From Neisseria perflava (GTDB lineage Bacteria; Pseudomonadota; Gammaproteobacteria; Burkholderiales; Neisseriaceae), in the NCBI RefSeq assembly GCF_002863305.2, contig NZ_CP136962.1:1736001-1800000 (forward strand): a stretch of 64,000 nt of DNA, written 5' to 3'. Below, one piece after another: positions 38,253 to 46,748 of the stretch. Position 1 is the first letter of the stretch. Each line of letters opens with the position of its first letter. The notes beneath the pieces are model-generated. The model was given only the letters and a program-made list of their open reading frames with translations. It had not been told where the DNA came from and did no database searches. The translations under genes were made by a program, and so were the position numbers.

Positions 38253-39728
38253 ATGCAAGACCAAGAAAACATTAAAAACCAAGAAGAACAAGAAAATCAG
38301 CCAAAAGAAGACAATGGTGCCATGACCAAGTTGCAAGATGTGTTCAATCTTGCGCATGACCAGGCCCATCCCGATAAAATTGATGCCGTCATCCGCGCCA
38401 ATACTCGGGTGTCCGGAACCAATATGTGGGTATTGATGTTTGCCATTGCCGTGGCGAGTATCGGTCTGAATGTAAACAGCACGGCGGTAGTGATCGGCGC
38501 GATGTTGATTTCGCCGTTGATGGGGCCGATTGTAGGTATGGGTTACGGTTTGGCGGTAGGGGATACTGCGCTGATCCGTCAAGCCGTGCGCAATATTATT
38601 ATATTCGTCGTCATCAGCTTGATTACCGCTACGTTGTATTTCCTGTTAACCCCGCTTAAAGAGGCGCAAAGCGAGCTTTTGGCGCGTACTCAGCCGACCC
38701 TTTGGGATGTGTTGATTGCCTTCTTCGGTGGTAGTGCGGGTATTGTGGCGCTGACTCGAAAAGAAGGAGGCAATGCCATACCGGGTGTGGCGATTGCTAC
38801 CGCATTGATGCCGCCCCTGTGTACTGCGGGCTACGGACTGGCACATGGCAACTGGCACTACTTTCTCGGTGCTTCATATCTTTTTGCCATCAACTGCGTG
38901 TTCATCGCTTTTTCGACCTTGTTGTTTTCCAAGCTGCTCAAGCTGCCGCGCAGGGGGTTGGTAACGGAATCCAAACGCCGGTTGCAAAGCATCATTATTA
39001 CTGCCGTCGTGTTGGCTGTGATGATTCCGAGCGGCTATATGGCATCAGGACTGGTGCGTCAGGAGATCTTCAACACCAGAGCCAATGCCGCCATTGCCAC
39101 TGCGCAGCAACAGGAAGGTTTTTTCGTGCTGCGTAAGATGTTGAACCACAGAGAAAATAAAGTCGGTCTGATTGTCAATGGAACGGGCAATGCCGAGAAA
39201 ATTTCCGCCTTGCTGGTGAAAAGCCTTAACGCGTCGGGGGTGAAAGAGCCGAAGGTCAACGTGGTCTATGCGGGAGGGAACGATGCCAAAATCGAAGAAT
39301 TGCTGGCAAGCCGAAACAACCCGGTTCAGCAGCAAAATGAGCTGAAAGAGCAGCAGGCCTATATCGATACCATACTGGCAGGCAAAGCCTCCGATATCGA
39401 CGATGCAGCGGTACTCAAGGAATTAAAAGCCCAATATCCGGAAGCGGAAAAAATCGTTGTCGGACGCGGCTTGGCTTGGGATAAAGCGCAAACAACGCCT
39501 GTTTCCGAACAGTCTGAAAGCCAAAAAAACGCAGAACCGAAGACAGATACATATGACGATATCGTCGTTGTCTCTCTCGAATTGGAGCAGCCACTACCTG
39601 CCAAAGATTACGAGCGGATACAGGCGTGGTTACGCCAGCGTTATGAGGGTAAGGTAGTGAGCATATTGCAAACGCACAAGTCTCAGACAGATAAACCGTC
39701 TCAGACAGATAAACCGTCTAACGAATAA
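38253..39728 (+). CDS. DUF389-family inner-membrane protein
   Basis: About 491 residues from the ATG at 38253 (AAGGA five bases before it). Charged N-terminus (QDQENIKNQEEQENQ), then several membrane helices with the DUF389 signature: STAVVIGAMLISPLMGPIVGMGYGLAVGD and GGSAGIVALTRKEGGNAIPGVAIATALMPPLCTAGYGLAHG. The C-terminal third is soluble, with repeated short acidic and basic segments and an 18-base tandem repeat (SQTDKPSQTDKPSNE) at the end. DUF389 members are of unknown function. The gene stands 250 bases after the IS1016-like element, which is on the same strand and could influence its expression. Confidence 0.88.
   Translation: MQDQENIKNQEEQENQPKEDNGAMTKLQDVFNLAHDQAHPDKIDAVIRANTRVSGTNMWVLMFAIAVASIGLNVNSTAVVIGAMLISPLMGPIVGMGYGLAVGDTALIRQAVRNIIIFVVISLITATLYFLLTPLKEAQSELLARTQPTLWDVLIAFFGGSAGIVALTRKEGGNAIPGVAIATALMPPLCTAGYGLAHGNWHYFLGASYLFAINCVFIAFSTLLFSKLLKLPRRGLVTESKRRLQSIIITAVVLAVMIPSGYMASGLVRQEIFNTRANAAIATAQQQEGFFVLRKMLNHRENKVGLIVNGTGNAEKISALLVKSLNASGVKEPKVNVVYAGGNDAKIEELLASRNNPVQQQNELKEQQAYIDTILAGKASDIDDAAVLKELKAQYPEAEKIVVGRGLAWDKAQTTPVSEQSESQKNAEPKTDTYDDIVVVSLELEQPLPAKDYERIQAWLRQRYEGKVVSILQTHKSQTDKPSQTDKPSNE
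39680..39719 (+). repeat. 18-bp tandem repeat at the 3' end of the DUF389 gene
   Basis: GTCTCAGACAGATAAACC is present twice in a row (39680-39697, 39698-39715) plus GTCT, encoding the doubled SQTDKP. Being in frame, unit number can change without disrupting the protein. Confidence 0.85.
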
Positions 39729-39772
39729 TCGCCTTCAGGCTTTATCCATTTCCGAGAAATCATTGATTGTTC

Positions 39773-39988
39773 CTAGTACACCAAATCCGCCTCAAACACG
39801 CCTCTCAAGGCGTTGGAGAGGCGGATTTTTTCTGCGCGTTCGAGCATATCGCGGGTGATGTGTGTTTCGATGATGGTGTCCGCGCCCAAGTAGGTTTGCA
39901 GCTGCTGCAACACGGCTTGGCGCATGATGCCGTTGAGGATATCCAAATCCAGAGATGGGGTGAGACTGGTGTTTTTGTGCATGTTCAT
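39773..39988 (-). pseudogene. Diverged C-terminal pabC (aminodeoxychorismate lyase) remnant
   Basis: The minus-strand frame reads TSLTPSLDLDILNGIMRQAV, then LGADTIIETHITRDMLERAEKIRLSNALRGVF to a stop at 39773. It matches the end of the pabB-pabC gene in this window (LTPSLDLDILNGVMRQAV; LGADTIKETHISRSMLENAEEIRLSNALRGVF). The rest of the enzyme is absent. It is visibly diverged from the local copy, so it is not a recent duplication; it could come from another species by transformation. Confidence 0.78.
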
Positions 39989-40039
39989 GTTTCAGTATTC
40001 TCCTGGAAATACTGTAAACAACGCTACTAGTTTCTACAG

Positions 40040-40248
40040 CATCGAGTTGATAACGTTCTCCCACACCGGCAAGGTTTTCTGCGCCAAGGACGAGTTTGAG
40101 TTTCTCAAAGTCGATTTGGTCTTCGCAAAAGACTTCGGGAAAGACTTCGGGAAAGATTTGTTTGAGTTTTAATATATTGTTTTGTTTGAAATTATTTTCT
40201 AAATCGTATATAATTTTTCGGTTCGGTTGCCATAATTGCGTCTTCCAT
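40040..40248 (-). pseudogene. N-terminal fragment of a type III Mod-like DNA methyltransferase
   Basis: On the minus strand the ATG at 40248 gives MEDAIMATEPKNY; one frame shift later the frame reads DLENNFKQNNILKLKQIFPEV, then FCEDQIDFEKLKLVLGAEN and ERYQLD. The pattern I-F-P-E...F-E-x-L-K...E-R-Y resembles the start of type III restriction-modification methyltransferases (recalled, not searched). A 12-base duplication repeats FPEV. After ERYQLD the frame leaves homology and abuts the pabC remnant. The catalytic domain is missing. Confidence 0.55.
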
Positions 40249-40301
40249 CAATGATTACTTACAAAGTGTCCATTTTATCGGGATATGTTGAAAGTTAAAA
40301 G

Positions 40302-40355
40302 AAAAGAAGGCCGTCTGAAAAACTTTAATATTCGTTTTTCAGACGGCCTTCTTTT
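40302..40355 (-). terminator. Long DUS hairpin after the S9 peptidase gene
   Basis: A 21-base perfect stem: AAAAGAAGGCCGTCTGAAAAA (40302-40322) is the exact complement of 40335-40355. It lies about 66 bases past the gene stop and is the longest perfect stem seen in the window. Confidence 0.8.
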
Positions 40356-40420
40356 CACTTGCCGAAACAAGAGTATTTTGTTTCTCAACTTTACAAAACA
40401 GTCAGTCCTGCTGCTTGCTT

Positions 40421-42436
40421 CTACCCTAAAAACTCTTTCAAAAACAGCAAGACGCAGGCGAGTTCGTCGGCGGATTCTCGTTGCGTGCCGTTGCCGGTAT
40501 GGCCGCCGCCGTCAGGCGAGTAGAGCCAAGATTGCGGCGAGGTTTCGCGCAGTTTGGCGTAGAACTTGAGCGCGTGGGCAGGATGGACGCGGTCGTCGCT
40601 GAGACTGGTGGTAATGAGCGCAGGCGGATAATCGATGCCGTCTGAAAGATTGTGATACGGCGACAATTCGCCCAGCCAGCGTTTGCAGACTTCGTATTTC
40701 TGCGGGTTGCCGTATTCGTCCGTCCAGCTTGCGCCGGCGGAGAGCAGCGGATAGCGGATCATGTCGGTCAGCGGCACTTCGCACACCAGCGCGCCTATGC
40801 TTTGCGGTTCGCGCACGAAGGCGGCGGCGGTAATCAGGCCGCCGTTGCTGCCGCCCTGCAAACCTATGTGTTCGGGCGAACTCATGCCGCGTTCGGACAA
40901 ATCGCGCACGACGGCCAGCAAATCATCGACGCTTTTGTGTTTGCTGATTCCCTGCGCCGCCTGATGCCAGCGCGGGCCGAACTCGCCGCCGCCGCGGATG
41001 TTTGCCAATACAAAGGCATTGCCCTCTTCCAGCCAATATTTGCCGACGCTACCGAGATAATGCGGCAATTCGGGAATGCCGAAACCGCCGTAGGCATAAA
41101 CCAAGGTCGGCGTGTCGGGCGTGGCGTTTTTACCGACGTGGAAATAAGGAATGCGCTCGCCGTCGGCTGAAGTCGTCCAAAACTGCTGCACGTTGATGCC
41201 GTCTGAATCGAACTGCTGCGGCTGGCGGCGCATGACGGTCAGTTCCATCACGTTCAAATCCAGCGCAAACAGCGTCAGCGGCGTGGTGAAATCGCTGGCG
41301 GCAAGGTAAACCACGTCGCCACCCCACGGTTGGTCGGTCATTTCCAACGCACCCGAAGGCAGGCGCGGCAGTTCGACTTCCTGCCATTTGCCGTCGGTAA
41401 AGCGCCATGCTTTCAGACGGCCTTGTACGTTCTCCAACAGGCTCGCCACGACAAAACGCTTGGTCGTTTCCACGCTTTCCAATGCCTGCCTTTCATCGGG
41501 TGCAAACAAAAGCTGCGCCGCGCCCAATTCGCCGCGGTTCAATTTTACTGCCACCAATGCGCCGCTCGGATAGCTTTGGTTCGCGCGGTTCCAGTCTTTG
41601 CGCAACGTCAGTAAAAGATGTCCGGCCAGATAGCCGACCACGTCGCAATCGTTGGGCAGGTTTAACGGTTTCGCCTCGCCTTCGGCTGACACCTGCAAAT
41701 AGGTTTTGGTGTAAAAACCGTCCGACGCTTCAATCAAATCAATCGGCGAACCCTGCGGATCGAGATAGCGCCAAGCGTTCACCATCATGCCGTCTTCAGC
41801 AATTTGATACACCGGCAGGCTTTCCTCGAAACTTTTGCCGCGCTCCACCAGCCACACTTCGCGCGGATAGCCCGATTCGGTCAACTGGCGTTCATCCCAA
41901 GCCGGACACACCCACACGCTGTTCTCATCGCGCCACGACACATGGTTTTTACCTGCCGGAAAGTGAAAACCGCCTTCTACCAACTCCCCTGCTTCCAAAT
42001 CCACTTCCAGCGTGTACGCCGTATCGCCGCCCGATTTGCTCAAGGTCAACAGCGCGCGGTTGGGCTGTTCCACCAAGTGCGACACGCCGCCCAAATACAC
42101 ATCGTCGCCGAGCAATTCGTCGAAATCCACCACCGAAAACAGGATTTTCCACTCGGGATAGCCGGAACGGTACGTCGCCGCTGTACACACGCGGTACACG
42201 CCCTTCGGATATTCCGCATCTTGATGAAAATGGTACATCCGCGCGCGGTGTTCCTGACAAAACGGAATCTGCCGCGTGTCCTGCAACTGCGCCAAAATGC
42301 CGTCGGACAATGCGCGCGCCTTGTCGTTTTCTAAAAAACGCTTGCGCGTTTCGGCATGCGCCGCAGCGGCAAAATCTTGCGTTTCGGGAGATTCGAGGTT
42401 TTCAAAATGGAGATAGGAATCGGGGTAAGATTTCAT
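40421..42436 (-). CDS. Prolyl oligopeptidase family (S9) serine peptidase
   Basis: A 671-residue protein. Residues 1-400 form the beta-propeller-like N-terminal part; the catalytic domain follows, with the nucleophile in GLQGGSNGGLITAAAFVREPQ, the Asp in ITTSLSDDRVHPAHALKF and the His in YSPDGGGHTGNG. That triad layout is of family S9A. Prolyl oligopeptidases cut after proline in short peptides and sometimes toxins. No signal peptide is seen, so it is probably cytosolic. A single DUS lies 5-20 bases before its start. It ends before ppk1 with no shared transcript evident. Confidence 0.9.
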   Translation of the reverse strand: MKSYPDSYLHFENLESPETQDFAAAAHAETRKRFLENDKARALSDGILAQLQDTRQIPFCQEHRARMYHFHQDAEYPKGVYRVCTAATYRSGYPEWKILFSVVDFDELLGDDVYLGGVSHLVEQPNRALLTLSKSGGDTAYTLEVDLEAGELVEGGFHFPAGKNHVSWRDENSVWVCPAWDERQLTESGYPREVWLVERGKSFEESLPVYQIAEDGMMVNAWRYLDPQGSPIDLIEASDGFYTKTYLQVSAEGEAKPLNLPNDCDVVGYLAGHLLLTLRKDWNRANQSYPSGALVAVKLNRGELGAAQLLFAPDERQALESVETTKRFVVASLLENVQGRLKAWRFTDGKWQEVELPRLPSGALEMTDQPWGGDVVYLAASDFTTPLTLFALDLNVMELTVMRRQPQQFDSDGINVQQFWTTSADGERIPYFHVGKNATPDTPTLVYAYGGFGIPELPHYLGSVGKYWLEEGNAFVLANIRGGGEFGPRWHQAAQGISKHKSVDDLLAVVRDLSERGMSSPEHIGLQGGSNGGLITAAAFVREPQSIGALVCEVPLTDMIRYPLLSAGASWTDEYGNPQKYEVCKRWLGELSPYHNLSDGIDYPPALITTSLSDDRVHPAHALKFYAKLRETSPQSWLYSPDGGGHTGNGTQRESADELACVLLFLKEFLG

Positions 42437-42491
42437 AAGAAAAGGCCGTCTGAAAGATTGGGAAACGGAATTATAACGGCAAAATCAAAAA

Positions 42492-42523
42492 AGGCCGTCT
42501 GAAACCTGCATTTCAGACGGCCT
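42492..42523 (-). terminator. DUS hairpin after ppk1
   Basis: AGGCCGTCTGAAA (42492-42504) pairs with TTTCAGACGGCCT (42511-42523), 16 bases past the ppk1 stop, followed on the minus strand by TTTTTTGATTTT. Confidence 0.8.
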
Positions 42524-42538
42524 GAGACATTATTCAAT

Positions 42539-44596
42539 TTAACGTCCGTATATTTTCCACAAACCTTCCTGCAAACCAAACGCAGGCTCGCCGTCTTGCG
42601 GCTGGGTGCGGACGTAGCTGCCGTCAGGCTGCATCAGCCAAGCTTGGGTATTGTCTTCCAAAGCCATTTCCAAACCTTCGCGGATCACGCGTTCTTTGAG
42701 TTCGGGCGTGGTAATCGGCGTGGCGACTTCAATGCGGCGGAAAAAGTTGCGACCCATCCAGTCGGCGCTGGAGATAAAGGTATCGTCTGCGCCGTTGTTA
42801 TGGAAGCAATACACGCGCGAGTGTTCGAGTTGGCGGCCGATGATGGAGCGGACGCGGATGTTTTCGGACAAGCCTTTTACACCCGGGCGCAAAGTACACA
42901 TACCGCGCACAATCAGGTCGATTTGCACGCCTGCCGCGCTGGCCTGATACAGCGCATCAATCACGCTCGGCTCGATGAGGGAATTCATCTTGGCGGTAAT
43001 CCGCGCCGGTTTGCCTGCTTTGGCGTGTTCGGTTTCCTGCTTGATGCGGTCGATGACCATTTTGTGCAGGGTAAACGGGCTTTGATAGAGCTTGTTCAGA
43101 CGGCCCGGCTTGCCCAAGCCTGTGATTTCCATAAACAAAGTGTTCACATCGGCAGTGATTTGTTCGTCGGCGGTGATGATGCCGAAGTCGGTGTAGATGC
43201 GCGATGTGCCTTGGTGGTAGTTGCCGGTACCGAGGTGGGCATAACGCTTGAGCACGCCGTCTTCACGACGGATAACCAAAGCCATTTTGGCATGGACTTT
43301 GTAGCCGAATACGCCGTACACGACGTGCGCGCCCGCCTCTTCCAGCTGCTTCGCCCAATTGACGTTGTTGGCTTCGTCAAAACGCGCCATCAGTTCGACC
43401 ACGACGGTAACTTGCTTGCCCGCCAGCGCGGCCTTCATCAATGCGCGCACAAGCTCGGAATTGCTGCCGGTGCGGTAGATAGTCATTTTGACGGCCAACA
43501 CATCCGGATCGGCTGCGGCTTCGCGTATCATTTGGACAACCGGATCGAAAGACTGATATGGGTGGTGCAGCAAGATCGGCGATTGTTTGACCAGTTTGAA
43601 CACGGAGCCATTTTTGCGCAAGGCTTTCAGACGGCCTGCATTGCGCGGCGGAAACTTCAAATCCGGCCTGTCCACCAAATCGGGAACGGCATTGAGGCGC
43701 ACCAAATTGACCGGCCCTTTGACCTGATACAGCTCGGCAGAAGTCAGCTTGAACTGGGCAAGCAGGAAGTCGTGAATATGCGCCGGACAAGTATCCGCCA
43801 CTTCCAAGCGTACGCCGTCGCCGTATTCGCGGTCGTGCAATTCGTTTTGAATCGCGGCACGCAGGTTTTTCAAATCTTCTTCATCAACCGTCAAATCGCT
43901 GTCGCGCGTGAGGCGGAACTGATGGCAATCTTTAACCTTCATGCCGGGAAAGAGTTTGCCGACATGGGCGTGCAAAATCGAAGACAAGAACACAAAGCCT
44001 GCATCGCCGCCGCAAATTTCAGACGGCATGGGGACAACGCGCGGCAAAATGCGCGGAGCCTGCACAATCGCCATTCCGGACGGACGGCCGAATGCATCCG
44101 TGCCTTCGAGTTCGACAGCGAAGTTGAGCGATTTGTTTAACGGGCGAGGAAACGGGTGTGACGGATCAAGGCCGATGGGCGTGAGAATAGGCAACAGCTC
44201 GTTGTCGAAATAGTTTTCGATCCATTTTTTCTGCGCGGCCGTCCATTTGTGGCGGCGATAGAAATGAATGCCGGCACGGCTGAGTGCAGGCTGCAATACT
44301 TTGTTAAACAGATCGTACTGCTCGCGAATCAAGGCCTGTGCCTCTTTCGCCACCGCTTCGATGGTTTCGGCCGCGGTTTTGCCGTTGTCAAGCAACTGAT
44401 GCGGACGCAGTTTGTTTTCGCGTTTCAACCACGCCATGCGCACTTCAAAAAATTCGTCCAAATTGGAAGACACGATGCACAAAAAACGCAAACGCTCCAA
44501 CAAAGGAACTTTCGTATCCTGCGCCTGAGCCAGTACACGACGGTTAAACGCCAACAGGCTGAGTTCTCGGCAAAGAATGCGGTTTTGCTCGGGCAT
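42539..44596 (-). CDS. ppk1: Polyphosphate kinase 1
   Basis: A 685-residue enzyme. The catalytic histidine region is in DGVLKRYAHLGTGNYHQGTSRIYTDFGIITAD; the second conserved block holds HAKMALVIRRE, and the PLD-like repeat VDRIKQETEHAKAGKPARITAKMNSLIEPSVIDALYQASAAGVQIDLIVRGMCTLRPG. The opening RILCRELSLLAFNRRVLAQAQDTKVPLLERLRFLCIVSSNLDEFFEVR is standard. It makes polyphosphate from ATP. The window holds both this and ppk2, so synthesis and use of polyphosphate can be balanced. Divergent from fabI. Confidence 0.97.
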   Translation of the reverse strand: MPEQNRILCRELSLLAFNRRVLAQAQDTKVPLLERLRFLCIVSSNLDEFFEVRMAWLKRENKLRPHQLLDNGKTAAETIEAVAKEAQALIREQYDLFNKVLQPALSRAGIHFYRRHKWTAAQKKWIENYFDNELLPILTPIGLDPSHPFPRPLNKSLNFAVELEGTDAFGRPSGMAIVQAPRILPRVVPMPSEICGGDAGFVFLSSILHAHVGKLFPGMKVKDCHQFRLTRDSDLTVDEEDLKNLRAAIQNELHDREYGDGVRLEVADTCPAHIHDFLLAQFKLTSAELYQVKGPVNLVRLNAVPDLVDRPDLKFPPRNAGRLKALRKNGSVFKLVKQSPILLHHPYQSFDPVVQMIREAAADPDVLAVKMTIYRTGSNSELVRALMKAALAGKQVTVVVELMARFDEANNVNWAKQLEEAGAHVVYGVFGYKVHAKMALVIRREDGVLKRYAHLGTGNYHQGTSRIYTDFGIITADEQITADVNTLFMEITGLGKPGRLNKLYQSPFTLHKMVIDRIKQETEHAKAGKPARITAKMNSLIEPSVIDALYQASAAGVQIDLIVRGMCTLRPGVKGLSENIRVRSIIGRQLEHSRVYCFHNNGADDTFISSADWMGRNFFRRIEVATPITTPELKERVIREGLEMALEDNTQAWLMQPDGSYVRTQPQDGEPAFGLQEGLWKIYGR

Positions 44597-44753
44597 GGTT
44601 CACTCCTGAAACATCGGTCATTAAGACTATAAAGTATAACGTTTTGCCGCCGTTCCGTCAGGTTTCAGACGGCCTCGGCAGACAACCTCATCCCTATTTG
44701 AGGCAAGACAAAGGGTTATCCGTTGTTTTCTAGACCGAAACAGCGGTTTTTGC

Positions 44754-44759
44754 TATAAT
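44754..44759 (+). promoter_or_regulatory. Extended -10 promoter of fabI
   Basis: TGCTATAAT (TG at 44751-44752, TATAAT at 44754-44759) lies 50 bases before the fabI start. The -35 position with 17-base spacing is TAGACC, matching four of six consensus bases. Predicted start of transcription near 44766. Confidence 0.65.
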
Positions 44760-44808
44760 GCGCCGTTTAATGCAACCGCAATACCACTGCTAAAGAAAGG
44801 ATAAGAAA

Positions 44809-45597
44809 ATGGGCTTTTTGCAAGGCAAAAAAATTCTGATTACCGGCATGATCTCCGAGCGTTCCATCGCTTACGGCATCGCCAAAGCCTGCCGCGAACA
44901 AGGCGCGGAATTGGCATTTACTTATGTTGTCGACAAACTGGAAGAGCGCGTCCGTAAAATGGCGGCCGAACTCGGCTCCGAACTCGTGTTCCGCTGCGAC
45001 GTTACCAGCGACGACGAAATCAACCAAGTGTTCGTTGACTTGGGCAAACACTGGGACGGCTTGGACGGCCTCGTCCACTCCATCGGCTTCGCACCTAAAG
45101 AAGCTTTGAGCGGCGACTTCCTCGACAGCATCAGCCGTGAAGCGTTCAACACCGCTCACGAAATCTCCGCATACAGCCTGCCTGCACTGGCCAAAGCTGC
45201 ACGTCCGATGATGCAGGGCCGCAACGCCGCAATCGTTGCCCTGAGCTACTTGGGCGCCGTTCGTGCCATTCCTAACTACAATGTTATGGGCATGGCCAAA
45301 GCCAGCCTCGAAGCCGGCATCCGCTTCACTGCCGCCTGCCTGGGCAAAGAAGGCATCCGCTGCAACGGCATCTCCGCAGGCCCGATCAAAACCCTGGCTG
45401 CTTCCGGCATTGCCGATTTAAGCAAACTCTTAGGCCACGTCGCTTCCCACAACCCATTGGGTCGCAACGTTACCACTGAAGAAGTCGGCAACACCGCCGC
45501 CTTCCTCTTGTCCGACCTCGCTTCCGGCATCACCGGCGAGATTACCTACGTTGACGGCGGTTACAGCATCAACGCGCTGAACGACGAAGAGAACTAA
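44809..45597 (+). CDS. fabI: Enoyl-ACP reductase
   Basis: A 262-residue short-chain dehydrogenase-type reductase: the nucleotide-binding start [34 protein letters not shown], and the catalytic Tyr/Lys as YNVMGMAK (spacing Y-x6-K, characteristic of FabI) in [30 protein letters not shown]. It does the last reduction of the fatty-acid cycle with NADH, the step inhibited by triclosan. An AAAGGA ribosome site precedes it. It is transcribed alone, with a strong terminator. Confidence 0.97.
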   Translation: MGFLQGKKILITGMISERSIAYGIAKACREQGAELAFTYVVDKLEERVRKMAAELGSELVFRCDVTSDDEINQVFVDLGKHWDGLDGLVHSIGFAPKEALSGDFLDSISREAFNTAHEISAYSLPALAKAARPMMQGRNAAIVALSYLGAVRAIPNYNVMGMAKASLEAGIRFTAACLGKEGIRCNGISAGPIKTLAASGIADLSKLLGHVASHNPLGRNVTTEEVGNTAAFLLSDLASGITGEITYVDGGYSINALNDEEN

Positions 45598-45611
45598 ACA
45601 GTTTTCACGCC

Positions 45612-45645
45612 AAACGCACTTTCTTCATGAAAGTGCGTTTTTTAT
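45612..45645 (+). terminator. fabI terminator without DUS
   Basis: AAACGCACTTTC (45612-45623) pairs with GAAAGTGCGTTT (45629-45640) and is followed by TTT, 15 bases past the fabI stop. Confidence 0.85.
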
Positions 45646-46045
45646 GGCCATTACATTATGGTTTGAATAACTGCATAACCGATAAGGCCGTCTGAAAGTC
45701 AAATACGGATACGAAACATTACCTTTACAGGCTTTCAATGATTATGTTTTCAACATTATTATATTATCATTCTACCTCAATTTGAAATTCCGATAGAGCA
45801 TTGATTCTAAAGATAACATTCATGTTATCTGATACTTAGCCACGGATAAAAAGTGGTGCAAAAAAGTAACAAAAAAAATTCAGACGGCCTGTTTTTCATA
45901 CAAAAGGCATAGAAGCCGGACATTTTTAGCATGAAATACAAAATTTAACATTATTGAAATTTTCTTAACTAATAAAGCGTTAAGATGCCTGCCGATTAAT
46001 TGAATCACATCTGATTTTGACTCAAACACATACAGGAGATTAATT
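45646..46045. other. Gene-free region between fabI and mscL
   Basis: About 400 bases without a gene. Two DUS occur (about 45684-45695 and, on the other strand, 45880-45891). The rest is AT-rich. The mscL promoter should lie in its last 150 bases; no strong -35/-10 pair was found. Confidence 0.55.
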
Positions 46046-46489
46046 ATGTCAATCGCTTCAGAATTTAAAGAATTTATTATGCGTGGCAACGTTGTCGACC
46101 TCGCAGTCGGTATGGTTGTCGGTACAGCATTCAGCGGCATCGTCAAATCATTGGTTGACGATGTAATCATGCCTCCTATCGGCCTGCTGATCGGCGGCGT
46201 TGATTTCTCCAACCTGTTCATTACCCTGAAAGACGGCGCACAAGCCGCTCCTGCTGAAGGTTACGCCAACCTGGCAGCCGCTCAAGCAGCCGGTGCCGTT
46301 ACCCTGAACATCGGTCTGTTCATCAACACTGTGATCAGCTTCCTGATCGTTGCCGCTGCCATCTTCTGCGTGGTTAAAGCCATCAACTCTGTGAAAAAAA
46401 CCGAAGCTCCTGCTGAAGAAGCACCGGCAGAGCCTAGCGAAGAAGTTCTGTTGTTGCGCGAAATCCGTGACTCTTTGAACAAAAAATAA
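46046..46489 (+). CDS. mscL: Large-conductance mechanosensitive channel
   Basis: A 147-residue protein, within the usual MscL range. The first helix carries [52 protein letters not shown], the second [21 protein letters not shown], and the charged C-terminal bundle ends [13 protein letters not shown]. It opens under membrane tension to release solutes on osmotic downshock. AGGAGATTA precedes the start. A DUS hairpin follows 30 bases on. Confidence 0.97.
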   Translation: MSIASEFKEFIMRGNVVDLAVGMVVGTAFSGIVKSLVDDVIMPPIGLLIGGVDFSNLFITLKDGAQAAPAEGYANLAAAQAAGAVTLNIGLFINTVISFLIVAAAIFCVVKAINSVKKTEAPAEEAPAEPSEEVLLLREIRDSLNKK

Positions 46490-46519
46490 TCATAATACCC
46501 AAACATATACACACAAACC

Positions 46520-46550
46520 AAGGCCGTCTGAAACCATTTCAGACGGCCTT
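46520..46550 (+). terminator. DUS hairpin terminator after mscL
   Basis: AAGGCCGTCTGAAA (46520-46533) pairs with TTTCAGACGGCCTT (46537-46550), then TTCTC. Confidence 0.85.
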
Positions 46551-46701
46551 TTCTCATACTAATCTGGTATAACCTTTAAGTCCTTCCCATTAAAAGAATA
46601 ACGCCCTTCCCTTTCTCAGCAAGTTATTCTGCTTTTTTAACCATGAAGCAACCCTCATAGCAAACACAAAGCAAATGAGCAGTGCATCTCCTTGCTAATA
46701 A

Positions 46702-46732
46702 AAAAGCCCGATGCGTTCAACATCGGGCTTTT
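46702..46732 (-). terminator. rne terminator without DUS
   Basis: AAAAGCCCGATG and CATCGGGCTTTT pair, 17 bases past the rne stop, followed on the minus strand by TTTTTATTAGC. Confidence 0.85.
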
Positions 46733-46748
46733 AACTGGAAAACCAATC

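Noticed and set aside
39924..40172. 82-codon plus-strand frame ending FAKDFGKDFGKDLFEF
   Set aside because: It is the mirror of the Mod-like fragment, whose minus-strand reading makes better sense.
42596..44140. Antisense frame in ppk1 (514 residues)
   Set aside because: Mirror of conserved coding sequence; no motif.
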